From Gammaproteobacteria bacterium (GTDB taxonomy: Bacteria; Pseudomonadota; Gammaproteobacteria; Arenicellales; JAANXG01), in assembly GCA_024639325.1 (NCBI GenBank), contig JAHEIO010000015.1, positions 1-61,570 on the forward strand: a DNA stretch of 61,570 nt. Direction: 5' to 3'. The notes under the pieces were generated by a model. The model did no database searches, had not been told where the DNA came from, and was given only the letters and a program-made list of their open reading frames with translations. Shown here piece by piece: positions 16,504-26,461 of the stretch. Numbering within the stretch: position 1 is the stretch's first letter; each line of letters starts with the position of its first letter. The translations under genes and the position numbers were made by a program.

Positions 16504-19500
16504 TCCGCTTTTTTGCGGCACACCCTACGGCCGCAAACCTGTTGATGATCCTGCTGATCGTGATCGGTTTGTCGGCACTCCCGGGGATGAAGCGGGAGAC
16601 GTTTCCCGACTTCACGCCGCAGGAAATCGAGATTCGTGTCCCCTACCCGGGAGCGAGTTCGGAAGACGTGGAAAGCGCCATATGCCGCCGGATCGAAGAC
16701 GCCACGGACAGCATAGCCGATCTCGCGGAGCTGCGTTGCCAGGCGCTCGAAAGCATGGCCATTGTCGTGGCGAAGATGTCGGAAGGCGCCGATTTTTCAG
16801 CATTTCTGGATGATGTAAAAACCGAAGTCGAAGCCATCGACGATTTTCCTGGCCTGGTGGAGAAGCCCGTGGTGCGCCAGCTCGGCATGATTGACAACGT
16901 CGTATCCATTGCGGTGAGCGGCCCCATGTCCGTGAGCGATTTGAAGGCATATGCCGAGGATCTCAAGGATCGGTTGCAGCGAGAGCCTGGCATATCCCAA
17001 GTCAACATCCGCGGATTCTCAGAGCGCCAGCTGCAGGTGAGGGTCTCGTCTCGGGTTTTACAGCGTCACGGCGCAAGCATTACGGATCTGGCGAACGTCA
17101 TCCGCGCGCAAAACATCGACCTGCCGTCGGGCGCCGTAAAGACGGCGGAAAGGGATTTTCTGGTCAGATTCACCGATCAACGTCGGACCGCGAGGGACTT
17201 GGAGGACCTCGTGGTCATCGGCGCGTCAGGCGGGGGGGGAGAATTGCGGCTCGGCGATATCGCGGAGATCACCGATCAATTCGAGCTGGATGAGGAAAAG
17301 TATTTGCACAATGGCCAGCGCGCCGCGCTGCTGCAGATCAACAAGACCAAGGGCCAGGATACCCTCGACGTCATGGACGTGGTGGCGGCGTTCGTTGACC
17401 GGCAGCAACAGATGGCGCCGCCAGGGGTTGCGTTTTCGATTACCCAGAACATCTCCACCATCGTCCGTGACAGGCTCCAAATGCTGCTGAAAAACGGGGT
17501 ACAAGGGTTGATTCTCGTTTTCATCGTAATGTGGTTGTTTTTTCGTCTGCGCTTCTCTTTCTGGGTCACGGTTGGCCTGCCGATTTCGTTTCTCGGTGCG
17601 CTGTTTTTCATGTATGTGCTGGGCCAATCGGTAAACATGATCAGCATGGTGGCACTGCTGATCGCGCTTGGGCTGCTCATGGACGATGCCATCGTCATTG
17701 CGGAGAACATTGCCACTCAGCTTCGCAGGGGAAAATCCGCTCTCGACGCCGCCGTCGACGGTACGCGCCAGGTGATGCCAGGGGTACTTTCCTCTTTTCT
17801 GACCTCGGTGGCGGTGTTTGCACCCCTGGCATTTCTAAGCGGCGATATCGGCAAAGTGCTCAAGGTCATTCCGGTCGTCCTGATTACCGTCCTCACGGTG
17901 AGCCTGGTCGAGGCATTTCTTATTCTGCCCCATCATCTTGCCCACTCCCTTCGCGGCCATGAAAAAGGCGGTGGCAATCGACTGAGAAAGCGCATCGACG
18001 ACCTTGTCGAGTTGCTGACGAACCGGGTCCTCGGGCGGGTGGTGGACACCGCAATCCGTTGGCGATACCTGTTTCTTGGCGCGGTGTTTTCGATCTTGCT
18101 TGTAACCATCGGTATGGTGGCGGGCGGGCATATTAAATTTCTTGCATTCCCGGACGTGGAGGGAAATGTCATTCAGGCGCGTGTGCTGATGCCTCAGGGG
18201 ACGCCGCTGTGGCGGACCGAGAAAGTCGTGGATCGTCTCCTGGCGGCGCTCGATGAGGTCGACGATGCACTCAGTCCGCGCCAGCCGGACAAGGAATCGC
18301 TGATTCAGGACGTCAGCGTGCGTTTCAACGAGAACCTGGATGCATTCGAGTCCGGTGCGCATGTTGCGACCATTTCCGCCGATCTGCTGACTGCCGAGCG
18401 GCGCTCGGGTTCTCTGGATGAAATTCTTGGTCTCTGGCGTGAAAAAACCGGGGTACTGGCGGATGTGATCAGCCTGAATTTCAAGGAACCGCAGATCGGG
18501 CCCGCCGGGAGGGCGATCGAAATCCGCTTGAAGGGGGAAGATCTCGACGTGCTGAAGGCCGCTTCGCTGGAGCTGCAGCAATGGTTGTCCGGCTATGCCG
18601 GGGTGCTGGATCTGTCCGACGACCTGCGGCCGGGAAAACCCGAACTCAGGCTCCGCCTCAGCGAAGGCAGCCTTGCTTTTGGCGTGCAGGCCTCTACTAT
18701 CGCCGATCAACTGCGCGCCGGATTTTTTGGTACGACGGTGGATGAGATCCAGGTCGGCCCGGAATCCTACGAAATCGACCTTAGGCTGGAGGAGCTCGAT
18801 CGCAGCAGCGTGCAGGATCTGCTCGAATTCCGGATTGTGACCGGCAGCGGCGAATCCGTGCCCCTCGGCGCGGTTGCCGTGCTCGAGATCGACAGGGGTT
18901 ATTCCCGCATCCACCGCATAGATCGCAGGCGGACGGTGACCGTGACCGGTGATGTCGATATTTCCATCGCAAACGCACAGCAGATCGTCGGCGACACACT
19001 GGAAAACTTCGTCCCGGAGCTGAGCCGGAAGTATCCGCAACTGGAGATCGGCCAGCAGGGACAGAGCGCCGAGTCGGGTAAAACCGGCGCGTCGATGATG
19101 ACAGGATTCCTTCTCGGGCTGATCGGGGTGTTCATTCTGCTCAGCTTTCAGTTCAGGAGCTATATAGAGCCCCTTGCGGTGATGAGCGTGATCCCGCTGG
19201 CGATGGCGGGTGTAGTATGGGGACACGTGGTGATGGGCCTGGACCTGTCCATGCCCAGCATAATGGGCGCCGTATCATTGTCGGGTATCGTGGTGAACGA
19301 CTCTATCCTGCTGGTGGAGTTTCTCAAGATTCGGGCCCGTGAAGGTCACGACATTCCGACAGCTGCAACCATTGCCAGCAGGGAGCGGTTCCGAGCCGTT
19401 CTGTTGACTTCATTGACGACGATAGCCGGGTTGACGCCGCTGCTTCTGGAAAAAAGTTTGCAGGCCCAGGTGCTCATTCCCCTGGCTACGAGTATTGTGT

Positions 19501-19619
19501 TCGGCCTGCTGACTTCGACCCTGCTGGTATTGTTCGTCGTCCCGGCGCTGTTTTCCGTGTTCAGTGATTTCGGCTGGACTTCTGTGCAGAAGGAACGGGA
19601 AATGATGGCCGCTTTGTAA
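16500..19619 (+). CDS. RND-family efflux permease
   Basis: A 1039-residue inner-membrane proton-driven pump of the AcrB/HAE superfamily. It has the expected duplicated layout: an N-terminal helix (residues about 11-30), a large porter loop with ETFPDFTPQEIEIRVPYPGAS at 34-54, helices 2-6 from about 335, helix 7 near 530, a second loop, and helices 8-12 after about 865. TM4 contains the proton-relay-like acidic pair LLMDDAIVIAEN. The divergent branch (with FPDF and PGASSEDVE) is typical of uncharacterised gammaproteobacterial RND pumps. The substrate is not predictable. Confidence 0.93.
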   Translation: MIRFFAAHPTAANLLMILLIVIGLSALPGMKRETFPDFTPQEIEIRVPYPGASSEDVESAICRRIEDATDSIADLAELRCQALESMAIVVAKMSEGADFSAFLDDVKTEVEAIDDFPGLVEKPVVRQLGMIDNVVSIAVSGPMSVSDLKAYAEDLKDRLQREPGISQVNIRGFSERQLQVRVSSRVLQRHGASITDLANVIRAQNIDLPSGAVKTAERDFLVRFTDQRRTARDLEDLVVIGASGGGGELRLGDIAEITDQFELDEEKYLHNGQRAALLQINKTKGQDTLDVMDVVAAFVDRQQQMAPPGVAFSITQNISTIVRDRLQMLLKNGVQGLILVFIVMWLFFRLRFSFWVTVGLPISFLGALFFMYVLGQSVNMISMVALLIALGLLMDDAIVIAENIATQLRRGKSALDAAVDGTRQVMPGVLSSFLTSVAVFAPLAFLSGDIGKVLKVIPVVLITVLTVSLVEAFLILPHHLAHSLRGHEKGGGNRLRKRIDDLVELLTNRVLGRVVDTAIRWRYLFLGAVFSILLVTIGMVAGGHIKFLAFPDVEGNVIQARVLMPQGTPLWRTEKVVDRLLAALDEVDDALSPRQPDKESLIQDVSVRFNENLDAFESGAHVATISADLLTAERRSGSLDEILGLWREKTGVLADVISLNFKEPQIGPAGRAIEIRLKGEDLDVLKAASLELQQWLSGYAGVLDLSDDLRPGKPELRLRLSEGSLAFGVQASTIADQLRAGFFGTTVDEIQVGPESYEIDLRLEELDRSSVQDLLEFRIVTGSGESVPLGAVAVLEIDRGYSRIHRIDRRRTVTVTGDVDISIANAQQIVGDTLENFVPELSRKYPQLEIGQQGQSAESGKTGASMMTGFLLGLIGVFILLSFQFRSYIEPLAVMSVIPLAMAGVVWGHVVMGLDLSMPSIMGAVSLSGIVVNDSILLVEFLKIRAREGHDIPTAATIASRERFRAVLLTSLTTIAGLTPLLLEKSLQAQVLIPLATSIVFGLLTSTLLVLFVVPALFSVFSDFGWTSVQKEREMMAAL

Positions 19620-19752
19620 TGGCCCGGTTTGTCCGACTGCAAGGTCTTTATCGGCTTCACGGCGCACCGCCTTTGGCCCGCAGATTGCACAAATATTAAT
19701 CAAACCGGACGGGGATCAATGTTGTGCGACGAAGCCAAATCTGCGGACCGTT

Positions 19753-19787
19753 TTATCAACAGGGTTATCCACAGAAATTGTGGATAA
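19753..19787. promoter_or_regulatory. Cluster of DnaA boxes (two perfect, one near-perfect)
   Basis: TTATCCACA at 19765-19773 and its inverse TGTGGATAA at 19779-19787 are perfect matches to the DnaA-box consensus TTATNCACA, separated by 5 bases. TTATCAACA at 19753-19761 differs at one position. The inverted pair can also form a 9-bp hairpin. The cluster lies 9 bases before the preferred ATG of the next gene, where bound DnaA would affect its expression. No dnaA, dnaN, rpmH or gyrB gene is nearby. Confidence 0.6.
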
Positions 19788-19795
19788 GGTGGAAA

Positions 19796-20335
19796 ATGCG
19801 CGGTAGTCTGGAAGAGATTCGAGCACCAGACGCGGTGTATTGGGAGCTGGAGCCCGGCGAGCGTCCGGTATGGTACGATCGGCCCGAGGTCGCGCCCTAC
19901 GTCTCGACAACGACGCCATGGGGGCGTGTGCTTATGGGCTTGCCTTTCGTCGCCGTGGGTTCAGTATTGGTGCCGGTTGCGTTTCCACTCGGAGGACTGT
20001 TCGTGTTGGTCGGGTGCGGCATGCTGGCAGCGCCGGCATGGAACCTGCTGAAGGCGCGAAATACGATTTATGCCGTCACCAACAGACGACTCATGGTAAT
20101 AGAACATGTAATACGGCAGAAAGTGACGAGTTACCCGGCGCAATCGATCGGTTTTTTGGAGCGGCGTGAGAGGCGTGGCGGGGCCGGGTCTCTCGTTTTT
20201 GCCCGCACCGAGACATCGGTACGACGAGAAGACGGTTACGATCACAGGCTCGTAGAAGAAAAAGGATTCTTTGGCATCCGCGATGTCGGAACGGTATGGC
20301 AGATCGTGATGAATCTCAAAAACCAGGTTGCCTAA
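19796..20335 (+). CDS. Small membrane protein with PH-like C-terminus
   Basis: A 179-residue protein when started at the ATG at 19796, which follows AAGGTGG. An upstream in-frame ATG at 19724 would read through the DnaA boxes and is less likely. Two hydrophobic segments (about 46-66 and 68-86) are followed by a soluble part beginning NTIYAVTNRRLMVIEHVIRQ and ending IRDVGTVWQIVMNL. That pattern of YAVTNRRL and D/E-V is typical of bacterial PH-like (bPH2/DUF304) membrane proteins. Function is unknown. Confidence 0.75.
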   Translation: MRGSLEEIRAPDAVYWELEPGERPVWYDRPEVAPYVSTTTPWGRVLMGLPFVAVGSVLVPVAFPLGGLFVLVGCGMLAAPAWNLLKARNTIYAVTNRRLMVIEHVIRQKVTSYPAQSIGFLERRERRGGAGSLVFARTETSVRREDGYDHRLVEEKGFFGIRDVGTVWQIVMNLKNQVA

Positions 20336-20418
20336 AGGCTAAAGTCTGAAGACCCGCGACCGGTGATACACTTGGTGGCATGATTTTCGAGCAATACACA
20401 GGCTAGAACCCGGCACCG

Positions 20419-21357
20419 ATGGCGACACAAAAGCTGAGCGAATCCGCCGAGGGTGTGTTCATCATCTGCGCCACGCCGTTTAGCGACAACGGCGATCTCG
20501 ATCTCGACAGCGCCGACGCCCTGATCGAATTCTACATCGAAAAAGGCGTCAGCGGCATTACGATTCTGGGCATGATGGGAGAGGCGCAGAAACTTTCCGC
20601 GGAGGAATCGTCGGTGTTTCTTCGACATGTGTCGAAGCGGATCGACGGGCGCATACCCCTGGTCGTGGGTGTCTCAAATCCGGACGCGGATCGCTTGTCG
20701 ATGCTGGCGGGTGTGGCCATGGAAAACGGAGCCGGCGGCGTGATGATCGCACCGACAACCGGCCTGGCCGGCGATGACGAGGTGTACGCCTACTTCAGTG
20801 AGATAATGAATACGCTTGGGGAAGACGTTCCCGTGTGCTACCAGGACTACCCCTACGTTACCCAGTCGGAAATCTCCGTAGGCTGCTTCAACCGTCTCGT
20901 TGGTGATCACCCTCAGCTCGTGATGCTCAAACACGAGGACTGGCCGGGACTGAACAAGCTCTCGGCGGTGCGTGCAAGCGGGCGGGAATCGGGCCTGCGA
21001 AGGGTGGCAATCCTAACCGGCAACGGCGGGCTTTACCTGCCGCAGGAGCTGGCCAGGGGCGCGGACGGCGCTATGACTGGATTTGCCTATCCGGAAATGC
21101 TGGTCGAGGTCGTACGCTTGTTCAAACAGGGCCATCATGACCGAGCTGAAGACCTCTTCGATGCCTATCTACCCCTCGTGCGATATGAACAGCAGCCGAA
21201 TTTCGGTCTGGCTATACGAAAGGAGACGCTGAGACGCCGCGGGGTGATCCGGTCAGCCAGGGTGCGCGAGCCCGGCCCGGTTATGAGTGACATCGATCAC
21301 GGCGAACTGACCCGCCTGATATCCCGCGCCGAAAACAACGCCGGACGACTATGCTGA
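20419..21357 (+). CDS. Dihydrodipicolinate synthase/NAL-family lyase
   Basis: A 312-residue class I (Schiff-base) aldolase-superfamily protein. Visible signatures are GVSGITILGMMGEAQKLSAEE (44-64), the active-site tyrosine region VCYQDYPY (139-146) and the likely Schiff-base lysine K171 in VMLKHEDWPG. It lacks the exact DapA substrate-loop text and its neighbours are not lysine-biosynthetic, so a catabolic lyase is more likely than DapA. The 38-base gap to the dihydropyrimidinase gene suggests one operon. The substrate is unknown. Confidence 0.85.
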   Translation: MATQKLSESAEGVFIICATPFSDNGDLDLDSADALIEFYIEKGVSGITILGMMGEAQKLSAEESSVFLRHVSKRIDGRIPLVVGVSNPDADRLSMLAGVAMENGAGGVMIAPTTGLAGDDEVYAYFSEIMNTLGEDVPVCYQDYPYVTQSEISVGCFNRLVGDHPQLVMLKHEDWPGLNKLSAVRASGRESGLRRVAILTGNGGLYLPQELARGADGAMTGFAYPEMLVEVVRLFKQGHHDRAEDLFDAYLPLVRYEQQPNFGLAIRKETLRRRGVIRSARVREPGPVMSDIDHGELTRLISRAENNAGRLC

Positions 21358-21394
21358 CCGGGATTGGATTTTCGAAACGCCAGAGACTGCTCTG

Positions 21395-22858
21395 ATGAGA
21401 GAGCTGGATCTATTGATCAGGGGCGGCAGGATAGTGAATGCCGGGGATTCCTTTCGCTCCGATATCGGGATCAAGGATGGCGAGATCGCCGCCATCGGGA
21501 CCGAAATCGGCCCCGCCAGACGGATTATTGAGGCGGATGGTCGACTCGTTTTCCCCGGGGGGATCGAAGCGCACTGCCACATCGACCAGGAATCCTCGGG
21601 AGGAATCATGACCGCCGACGATTATTACTCCGGAAGCGTTTCGGCGGCGTTTGGCGGCAACACCTGTTTCGTGCCGTTTGCCGCCCAGCACCGGGGACAA
21701 TCGCTTGCAGACGTGTTGAATACGTACCACGAACGCGCGGCGCCGAAATCAGTGATTGATTATTCCTTTCACCTCATCGTGTCCGACCCCACCGAGAAAG
21801 TTCTCAACGAGGAACTGCCGGCCGCTTTCGCGCAGGGGATCACGTCGTTCAAGATCTTCATGACCTACGACAAGCTCATCGTCGATGATTCCCAGATGCT
21901 GGATATACTCGCGGTAGCCCGGCGGCACGGCGCACTTACCATGGTGCACGCCGAAAACAACGCCATGATCAAATGGATGAGCGGCAGACTGGAAGAGCGT
22001 GGCTATGGCGAGCCCAGGTTTCACGCGCCCAGCCACCCCCGGGCGGCAGAATCGGAAGCCATCAATCGCGCCGTTGAGCTCGCGACTTTCATCGATACAC
22101 CGGTTCTCATCGTGCACGTGTCCACCGAAGAAGGTGCGAGGCGAATCGCCGAGGCCCGCTATGCGGGACACAAGGTGTTCGGGGAAACCTGCCCCCAGTA
22201 CATGTTTCTCGAAGCCCGCGACATGGACTTGCCTGACGTTGAGGGAGCCAAATTCTGCTGCAGCCCGCCGCTCAGGGACAAGGCAACCCAGCAAAAGATC
22301 TGGCGCGCCCTGCAGAACGGCACGTTCCAGATGTACTCCTCGGATCACGCGCCCTATCGCTTCGATGAAACGGGCAAACTGAGCGCGGGATCCAAACCGT
22401 CGTTCACCAGGGTGGCGAACGGGTTGCCCGGCATAGAGCTTCGCCTGCCGCTGTTGTTCTCGGAGGGCGTGAACAAGGGGCGCATAAGCCTGCACCATTT
22501 CGTCGCTCTGGCCGCCGCCAACGCCGCGCGTATCTATGGCATGGATCACCGCAAGGGTTCCATTACCGAAGGCAAGGATGCGGACATTGCGATTTGGGAC
22601 CCGCAGCTGACCCGGGTCGTTAGCCATGCGGACCTCCATGACAACATGGATTACACACCCTATGAAGGCATGAAACTCACCGGCTGGCCCGTCACGGTAA
22701 TACGCCGCGGTCAGATTGTTGTTCACGACGGTGCACTCTGTGTTGAAAGAGGCAGCGGGGAGTTCATTGCCAGAAGGCCCATTGACACCACCGGAATGCC
22801 GGGCAAGCTGGCGCCGGAGCTGGATCCGGCTCGTAACTTCGGAGCGAGGCTACTTTAA
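21395..22858 (+). CDS. Dihydropyrimidinase/hydantoinase
   Basis: Zinc-dependent cyclic amide hydrolase, 487 residues, that opens dihydropyrimidine or hydantoin rings. Metal ligands are all visible: H60 and H62 (EAHCHID), probable carboxylated K153 ([10 protein letters not shown]), H185 (MVHAEN), H241 (IVHVSTEE) and D317 (YSSDHAPY). The stretch [11 protein letters not shown] is typical of the family. No beta-ureidopropionase or carbamoylase gene is beside it, so the usual pathway cannot be completed from this locus. The DHDPS-like and aminotransferase neighbours hint at a non-standard substrate. Confidence 0.92.
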   Translation: MRELDLLIRGGRIVNAGDSFRSDIGIKDGEIAAIGTEIGPARRIIEADGRLVFPGGIEAHCHIDQESSGGIMTADDYYSGSVSAAFGGNTCFVPFAAQHRGQSLADVLNTYHERAAPKSVIDYSFHLIVSDPTEKVLNEELPAAFAQGITSFKIFMTYDKLIVDDSQMLDILAVARRHGALTMVHAENNAMIKWMSGRLEERGYGEPRFHAPSHPRAAESEAINRAVELATFIDTPVLIVHVSTEEGARRIAEARYAGHKVFGETCPQYMFLEARDMDLPDVEGAKFCCSPPLRDKATQQKIWRALQNGTFQMYSSDHAPYRFDETGKLSAGSKPSFTRVANGLPGIELRLPLLFSEGVNKGRISLHHFVALAAANAARIYGMDHRKGSITEGKDADIAIWDPQLTRVVSHADLHDNMDYTPYEGMKLTGWPVTVIRRGQIVVHDGALCVERGSGEFIARRPIDTTGMPGKLAPELDPARNFGARLL

Positions 22859-22869
22859 GCACTTCCCTC

Positions 22870-23796
22870 ATGAAGCCCATTATTTCGGTGTCCGATCTGT
22901 GCAAGACCTATTCCGATGGTCATGTGGCGTTGAAGCGTGTCGATCTCGATATCATGCCGGGTGAGATCCTTGCGCTTCTGGGGCCCAACGGAGCCGGCAA
23001 AACAACGCTGATTTCGATTATCTGCGGAATTGTGAGCGCGAGTTCCGGTTCAGTCAGCGTTGGCGGCCACGATATCGTTTCGGGCTACCGGTCGACGCGG
23101 GCCATGATTGGTTTGGTGCCCCAGGAGCTTACCCTGGGCGCTTTCGACAGGGTGCGCAACACGGTGAGCTTCAGCCGCGGATTATTCGGCAAAAAGCCCG
23201 ATCCCGCCTATGTCGAACAGGTGCTCAGGGACCTGTCGCTGTTCGATAAAAAGGACTCGGAAGTGCGGATCCTGTCCGGTGGCATGAAGCGCAGGGTGTT
23301 GATCGCCAAGGCGCTGTCACATGAGCCGAGGATCCTGTTTCTGGACGAGCCGACGGCGGGTGTCGATGTGGAGCTGCGCCAGGACATGTGGCAAATCATC
23401 CGACGGCTCCGCGACTCCGGCGTCACCATTATTCTCACCACACACTATATCGACGAGGCCGAAGAGATAGCGGATCGGGTCGGAGTGATCAACAATGGCG
23501 AGCTGCTGGTTGTCGACGATAAGCTCGAATTGATGCGCAAGCTAGGTAAGAAAGAACTGCATATCGAACTGAGAGAGCCCATCACCCGCATCCCTGATTC
23601 CCTGGCCAGGCACGGTCTGGTATCGTCGCCCGACGGCAGAGAGGTTACCTATACCTACGATATACGCAGTGATAGCACCGGAATTACCGACTTACTGCAG
23701 GATCTGAAATCGGCGGGGCTGACGTTGAAGGATCTGAATACCGCGCAGAGCTCTCTCGAGGAGATTTTTGTCAACCTGGTAAAAAATAAACCATGA
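22870..23796 (+). CDS. ABC transporter ATP-binding protein (ABC-2/NodI type)
   Basis: A 308-residue ATPase with Walker [11 protein letters not shown] (about 38-47), Q-loop LVPQELTLG, signature [17 protein letters not shown] and Walker [14 protein letters not shown]-terminal extension of about 80 residues is typical of DrrA/NodI/YadG exporters. It overlaps the permease gene by 4 bases. ABC-2 systems mostly export small molecules or polysaccharides, so this pair is not an obvious uptake system for pyrimidines. Confidence 0.93.
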   Translation: MKPIISVSDLCKTYSDGHVALKRVDLDIMPGEILALLGPNGAGKTTLISIICGIVSASSGSVSVGGHDIVSGYRSTRAMIGLVPQELTLGAFDRVRNTVSFSRGLFGKKPDPAYVEQVLRDLSLFDKKDSEVRILSGGMKRRVLIAKALSHEPRILFLDEPTAGVDVELRQDMWQIIRRLRDSGVTIILTTHYIDEAEEIADRVGVINNGELLVVDDKLELMRKLGKKELHIELREPITRIPDSLARHGLVSSPDGREVTYTYDIRSDSTGITDLLQDLKSAGLTLKDLNTAQSSLEEIFVNLVKNKP

Positions 23797-24554
23797 ATTT
23801 TTGTGCAATCAGGGTGATCTACAAATTCGAGATGCTGCGCACCTGGAATACGATCCTGCAAAGCGTCCTGTCGCCGGTGATCTCCACGTCGCTTTATTTT
23901 GTCGTGTTCGGTGCGGCCATTGGTTCCCGAATCGAACAGATCGAAGGTGTTTCCTACGGCACCTTTATCGTGCCGGGGCTGATGATGTTGTCACTGTTGA
24001 CGCAGAGCATTGCCAACGCTTCGTTTGGCATTTTCTTCCCGCGTTTCACCGGCACGATCTACGAGATCATGTCGGCGCCGGTTTCCGCATTCGAGATCCT
24101 GGTTGGCTACGTGGGCGCGGCTGCGACCAAGTCCCTGATCATCGGTCTGATCATTCTCGCAACGGCGGGCTTTTTCGTACCCCTGGAGATCGCCCATCCC
24201 GTATGGATGGGCGCGTTCCTGGTGCTCACCTGTATTTCGTTCGCCCTGTTTGGGTTCATCATCGGTATCTGGGCCTCGAATTTCGAAAAGCTGCAACTCA
24301 TCCCGCTGCTGGTGATTACCCCACTCGTATTTCTGGGCGGCAGTTTTTATTCGGTCAGCATGCTGCCTCCCGCCTGGCAGACGATAACCTTGTTCAACCC
24401 CGTGGTTTATCTGATCAGCGGCTTCAGGTGGAGCTTTTTCGAGGTTTCGGATGTGAGCGTGGGGATCAGCCTGATGATGATCTGTTTGTTCCTCGCCGCG
24501 TGCCTTATTTTGGTGTGGTGGATGTTCAAGACGGGGTACCGCCTGAAGGAATGA
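23793..24554 (+). CDS. ABC-2 type transporter permease
   Basis: A 253-residue membrane protein with six predicted helices (first at about 23-45, then near 57, 103, 137, 170 and 228). It carries ABC-2 family text such as [20 protein letters not shown] near the C-terminus. It overlaps the ATPase stop (ATGA) and precedes the aminotransferase by 7 bases. Resembles YadH/NodJ-like permeases; cargo unknown. Confidence 0.92.
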   Translation: MNFCAIRVIYKFEMLRTWNTILQSVLSPVISTSLYFVVFGAAIGSRIEQIEGVSYGTFIVPGLMMLSLLTQSIANASFGIFFPRFTGTIYEIMSAPVSAFEILVGYVGAAATKSLIIGLIILATAGFFVPLEIAHPVWMGAFLVLTCISFALFGFIIGIWASNFEKLQLIPLLVITPLVFLGGSFYSVSMLPPAWQTITLFNPVVYLISGFRWSFFEVSDVSVGISLMMICLFLAACLILVWWMFKTGYRLKE

Positions 24555-24561
24555 AATACAT

Positions 24562-25752
24562 ATGAATACATCCTTATCTCTCAGCGATATCGCCAGACGG
24601 CTCGACGTCGAGGCATCCGATGTCTGGCAGGTACACGATGATGCTTTGGAAATGAAGCGGCGGGGTGAAGAAGTCATACTGCTGTCAATCGGTGATCCGG
24701 ATTTTCGCACCCCGGAGCCCATCATCGACAACGCGGTAAGCCACATGAGGGTGGGGCGAACCCACTACTCGCCGGCATTGGGCGAGCTCGATCTGCGGCG
24801 TGCGGTGGCCGATCTCGAAACCCGGACTTCTCCTCATCCCTGCAGCCCGGACGAGGTGGCGATTCTGCCTGGCGCCACGTCGGCCATTCACGTCGTCATG
24901 AGCTGCCTGCTCAACCCGGGCAACGAGATTATCATCGTCGATCCCATGTACGTGGGATATCCTGCGATCATGCGGGCCGTCGACGCCGATGTGGTCAGAG
25001 TCAGATCCAGGTCCGACAACGGTTTCGAGCCCGTGCTCGAAGATCTCCAGGCCGCCGTCACCGCGAATACGAAGGTAGTGTTCATGAATACGCCCGGAAA
25101 TCCGACCGGGACCATAATAGGCCGCAAACGACTGGGCGCCATGGCACGCTACTGTTATGACCACAACATCTGGCTGGTGTGCGATGAGGTTTACTCGATG
25201 TTCACCTTCGAGAAGCCTCACATATCGATACGTGCGGCTTCGCAGCATCTCGACAACATCGTCATGATAGACGGTCTGTCTAAATCGCATGCGATGAGCG
25301 GCTGGCGTATGGGCTGGATCGTTGCTCCGCCGACCCTGATCCGCCATGTCGGTAATTTTTCCGCGATGTCTCTGTTCGGCAGTCCACAGTTCATACAGGA
25401 TGCGGCGGCGTTTGCATTGAACAATGACGAGTACTACGTGCGGGAGATGTGCGCCGAGTACAAGAAACGACGTGACTTCGTTTGCGAACAGTTCTCGAAC
25501 ATGCCCGGCATCCGTTACCACCGGCCCGCGGCGGGGATGTTCGTTATGCTCGACGTAACCGAAATAAACCCGGACGACACTGCATTCGCGCGGGACCTGT
25601 TGACCCGGCAGAAAATGTCCGTGGTGCCGGGAAGCGGATTTGGCGAGAGTACCCGCGGACACGTGCGATTTTCACTGACCCAGCCGCTGGAGGTGCTTCG
25701 CGAGGGCTGTGAACGCCTGGGTCGCTACGTACGGGAGAATTACCGGGTTTAA
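24562..25752 (+). CDS. PLP-dependent aminotransferase, class I/II
   Basis: A 396-residue fold-type I aminotransferase. The PLP lysine is K241 in DGLSKSHAMSGWRMGW. NTPGNPTGT (cofactor asparagine), LVCDEVYSMF and the C-terminal arginine region RGHVRFSLTQP are present. It ends the five-gene run from 20419 and is tightly spaced after the permease. Together with the lyase and hydrolase it suggests processing of an amino-group-bearing cyclic compound. The amino donor and acceptor cannot be predicted. Confidence 0.93.
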   Translation: MNTSLSLSDIARRLDVEASDVWQVHDDALEMKRRGEEVILLSIGDPDFRTPEPIIDNAVSHMRVGRTHYSPALGELDLRRAVADLETRTSPHPCSPDEVAILPGATSAIHVVMSCLLNPGNEIIIVDPMYVGYPAIMRAVDADVVRVRSRSDNGFEPVLEDLQAAVTANTKVVFMNTPGNPTGTIIGRKRLGAMARYCYDHNIWLVCDEVYSMFTFEKPHISIRAASQHLDNIVMIDGLSKSHAMSGWRMGWIVAPPTLIRHVGNFSAMSLFGSPQFIQDAAAFALNNDEYYVREMCAEYKKRRDFVCEQFSNMPGIRYHRPAAGMFVMLDVTEINPDDTAFARDLLTRQKMSVVPGSGFGESTRGHVRFSLTQPLEVLREGCERLGRYVRENYRV

Positions 25753-25948
25753 ACTGCAGTTTGCACATCAACCCGCATATTACGCCTGGCATCGGTCCCG
25801 GCGTTCGGCTTACAGGCTTCCGGCCATCCGCCGGTCAGAGGAGTTTTAGCGAAGTTTTCGTTCACTCGTGCTATAACCTCAACTATTGGGCGGTCAGATT
25901 TTGATCTCAGATCAGCTTTGTACAACATCCCGATGGCAGATTTTTATC

Positions 25949-26338
25949 ATGAATGACAATATCAATCTGGAATTAAACCCCGAAACCATCAGATATATCA
26001 TCAATATGGCGCGGGAATTCCACGTGCAGGAACAGGTGTCGATCCCCGAGGAAGCGATGAGTCCAAGCGATGATTGGGCTATGCAGGTCCTGGCAAACCA
26101 TGAAGGCGATTCCACCCAGGATGAGCTGACGATCGCGATACAGGACCTCGAGCCCGATCAACAGGTGCAACTGGTTGCCCTAATGTGGCTGGGCCGGGGC
26201 AGTTTCGCCGTCGATGAGTGGGATGCGGCTCTGAAGGAGGCCGGTGACAACTGGAATACCAATACCGCCGAATATCTCATTGGAACACCGCTGGTTGCAG
26301 ACTATCTGGAGGAAGGACTGAACCAGCTGGGGTACTAG
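25949..26338 (+). CDS. DUF3775 domain protein
   Basis: A 129-residue acidic protein, starting MNDNINLELNPETIRYIINM. The pattern DDWAMQVLANHEGDSTQDEL, LEPDQQVQLVALMWLGRG and YLIGTPLVADYLEEGLNQ matches the DUF3775 family of unknown function. The ATG at 25949 fits the family start. An upstream in-frame ATG at 25886 would add 21 unlikely residues. No signal peptide. The TAG stop is the CTAG at the edge of a MITE A copy, as with glcD and coq7. Confidence 0.8.
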   Translation: MNDNINLELNPETIRYIINMAREFHVQEQVSIPEEAMSPSDDWAMQVLANHEGDSTQDELTIAIQDLEPDQQVQLVALMWLGRGSFAVDEWDAALKEAGDNWNTNTAEYLIGTPLVADYLEEGLNQLGY

Positions 26339-26433
26339 CCCGCATTTCTCGCCAGGCGGCTATAGAATCTCGTCAAGCATGGCAAACATTGAGGTCTAAG
26401 GATTTGTCCAAAAAACAGTGTGTCTTGGAAACG
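26335..26433 (-). repeat. MITE family A, truncated copy
   Basis: One end only: CTAGCCCGCATTTCTCGCCAGG at 26335-26356, then about 77 bp closely matching the interior of the 8459-8704 copy (through AAACAGTGTGTCTTGG). Identity is lost at about 26433. The other TIR is absent. Confidence 0.85.
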
Positions 26434-26461
26434 GCCGGGGCCAAATCCAAAGCGCTCTCTG

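Noticed and set aside
17835-19226. Minus-strand open frame of 463 codons opposite the RND pump
   Set aside because: Antisense shadow with His/Gln/Arg-rich text and no domain pattern.
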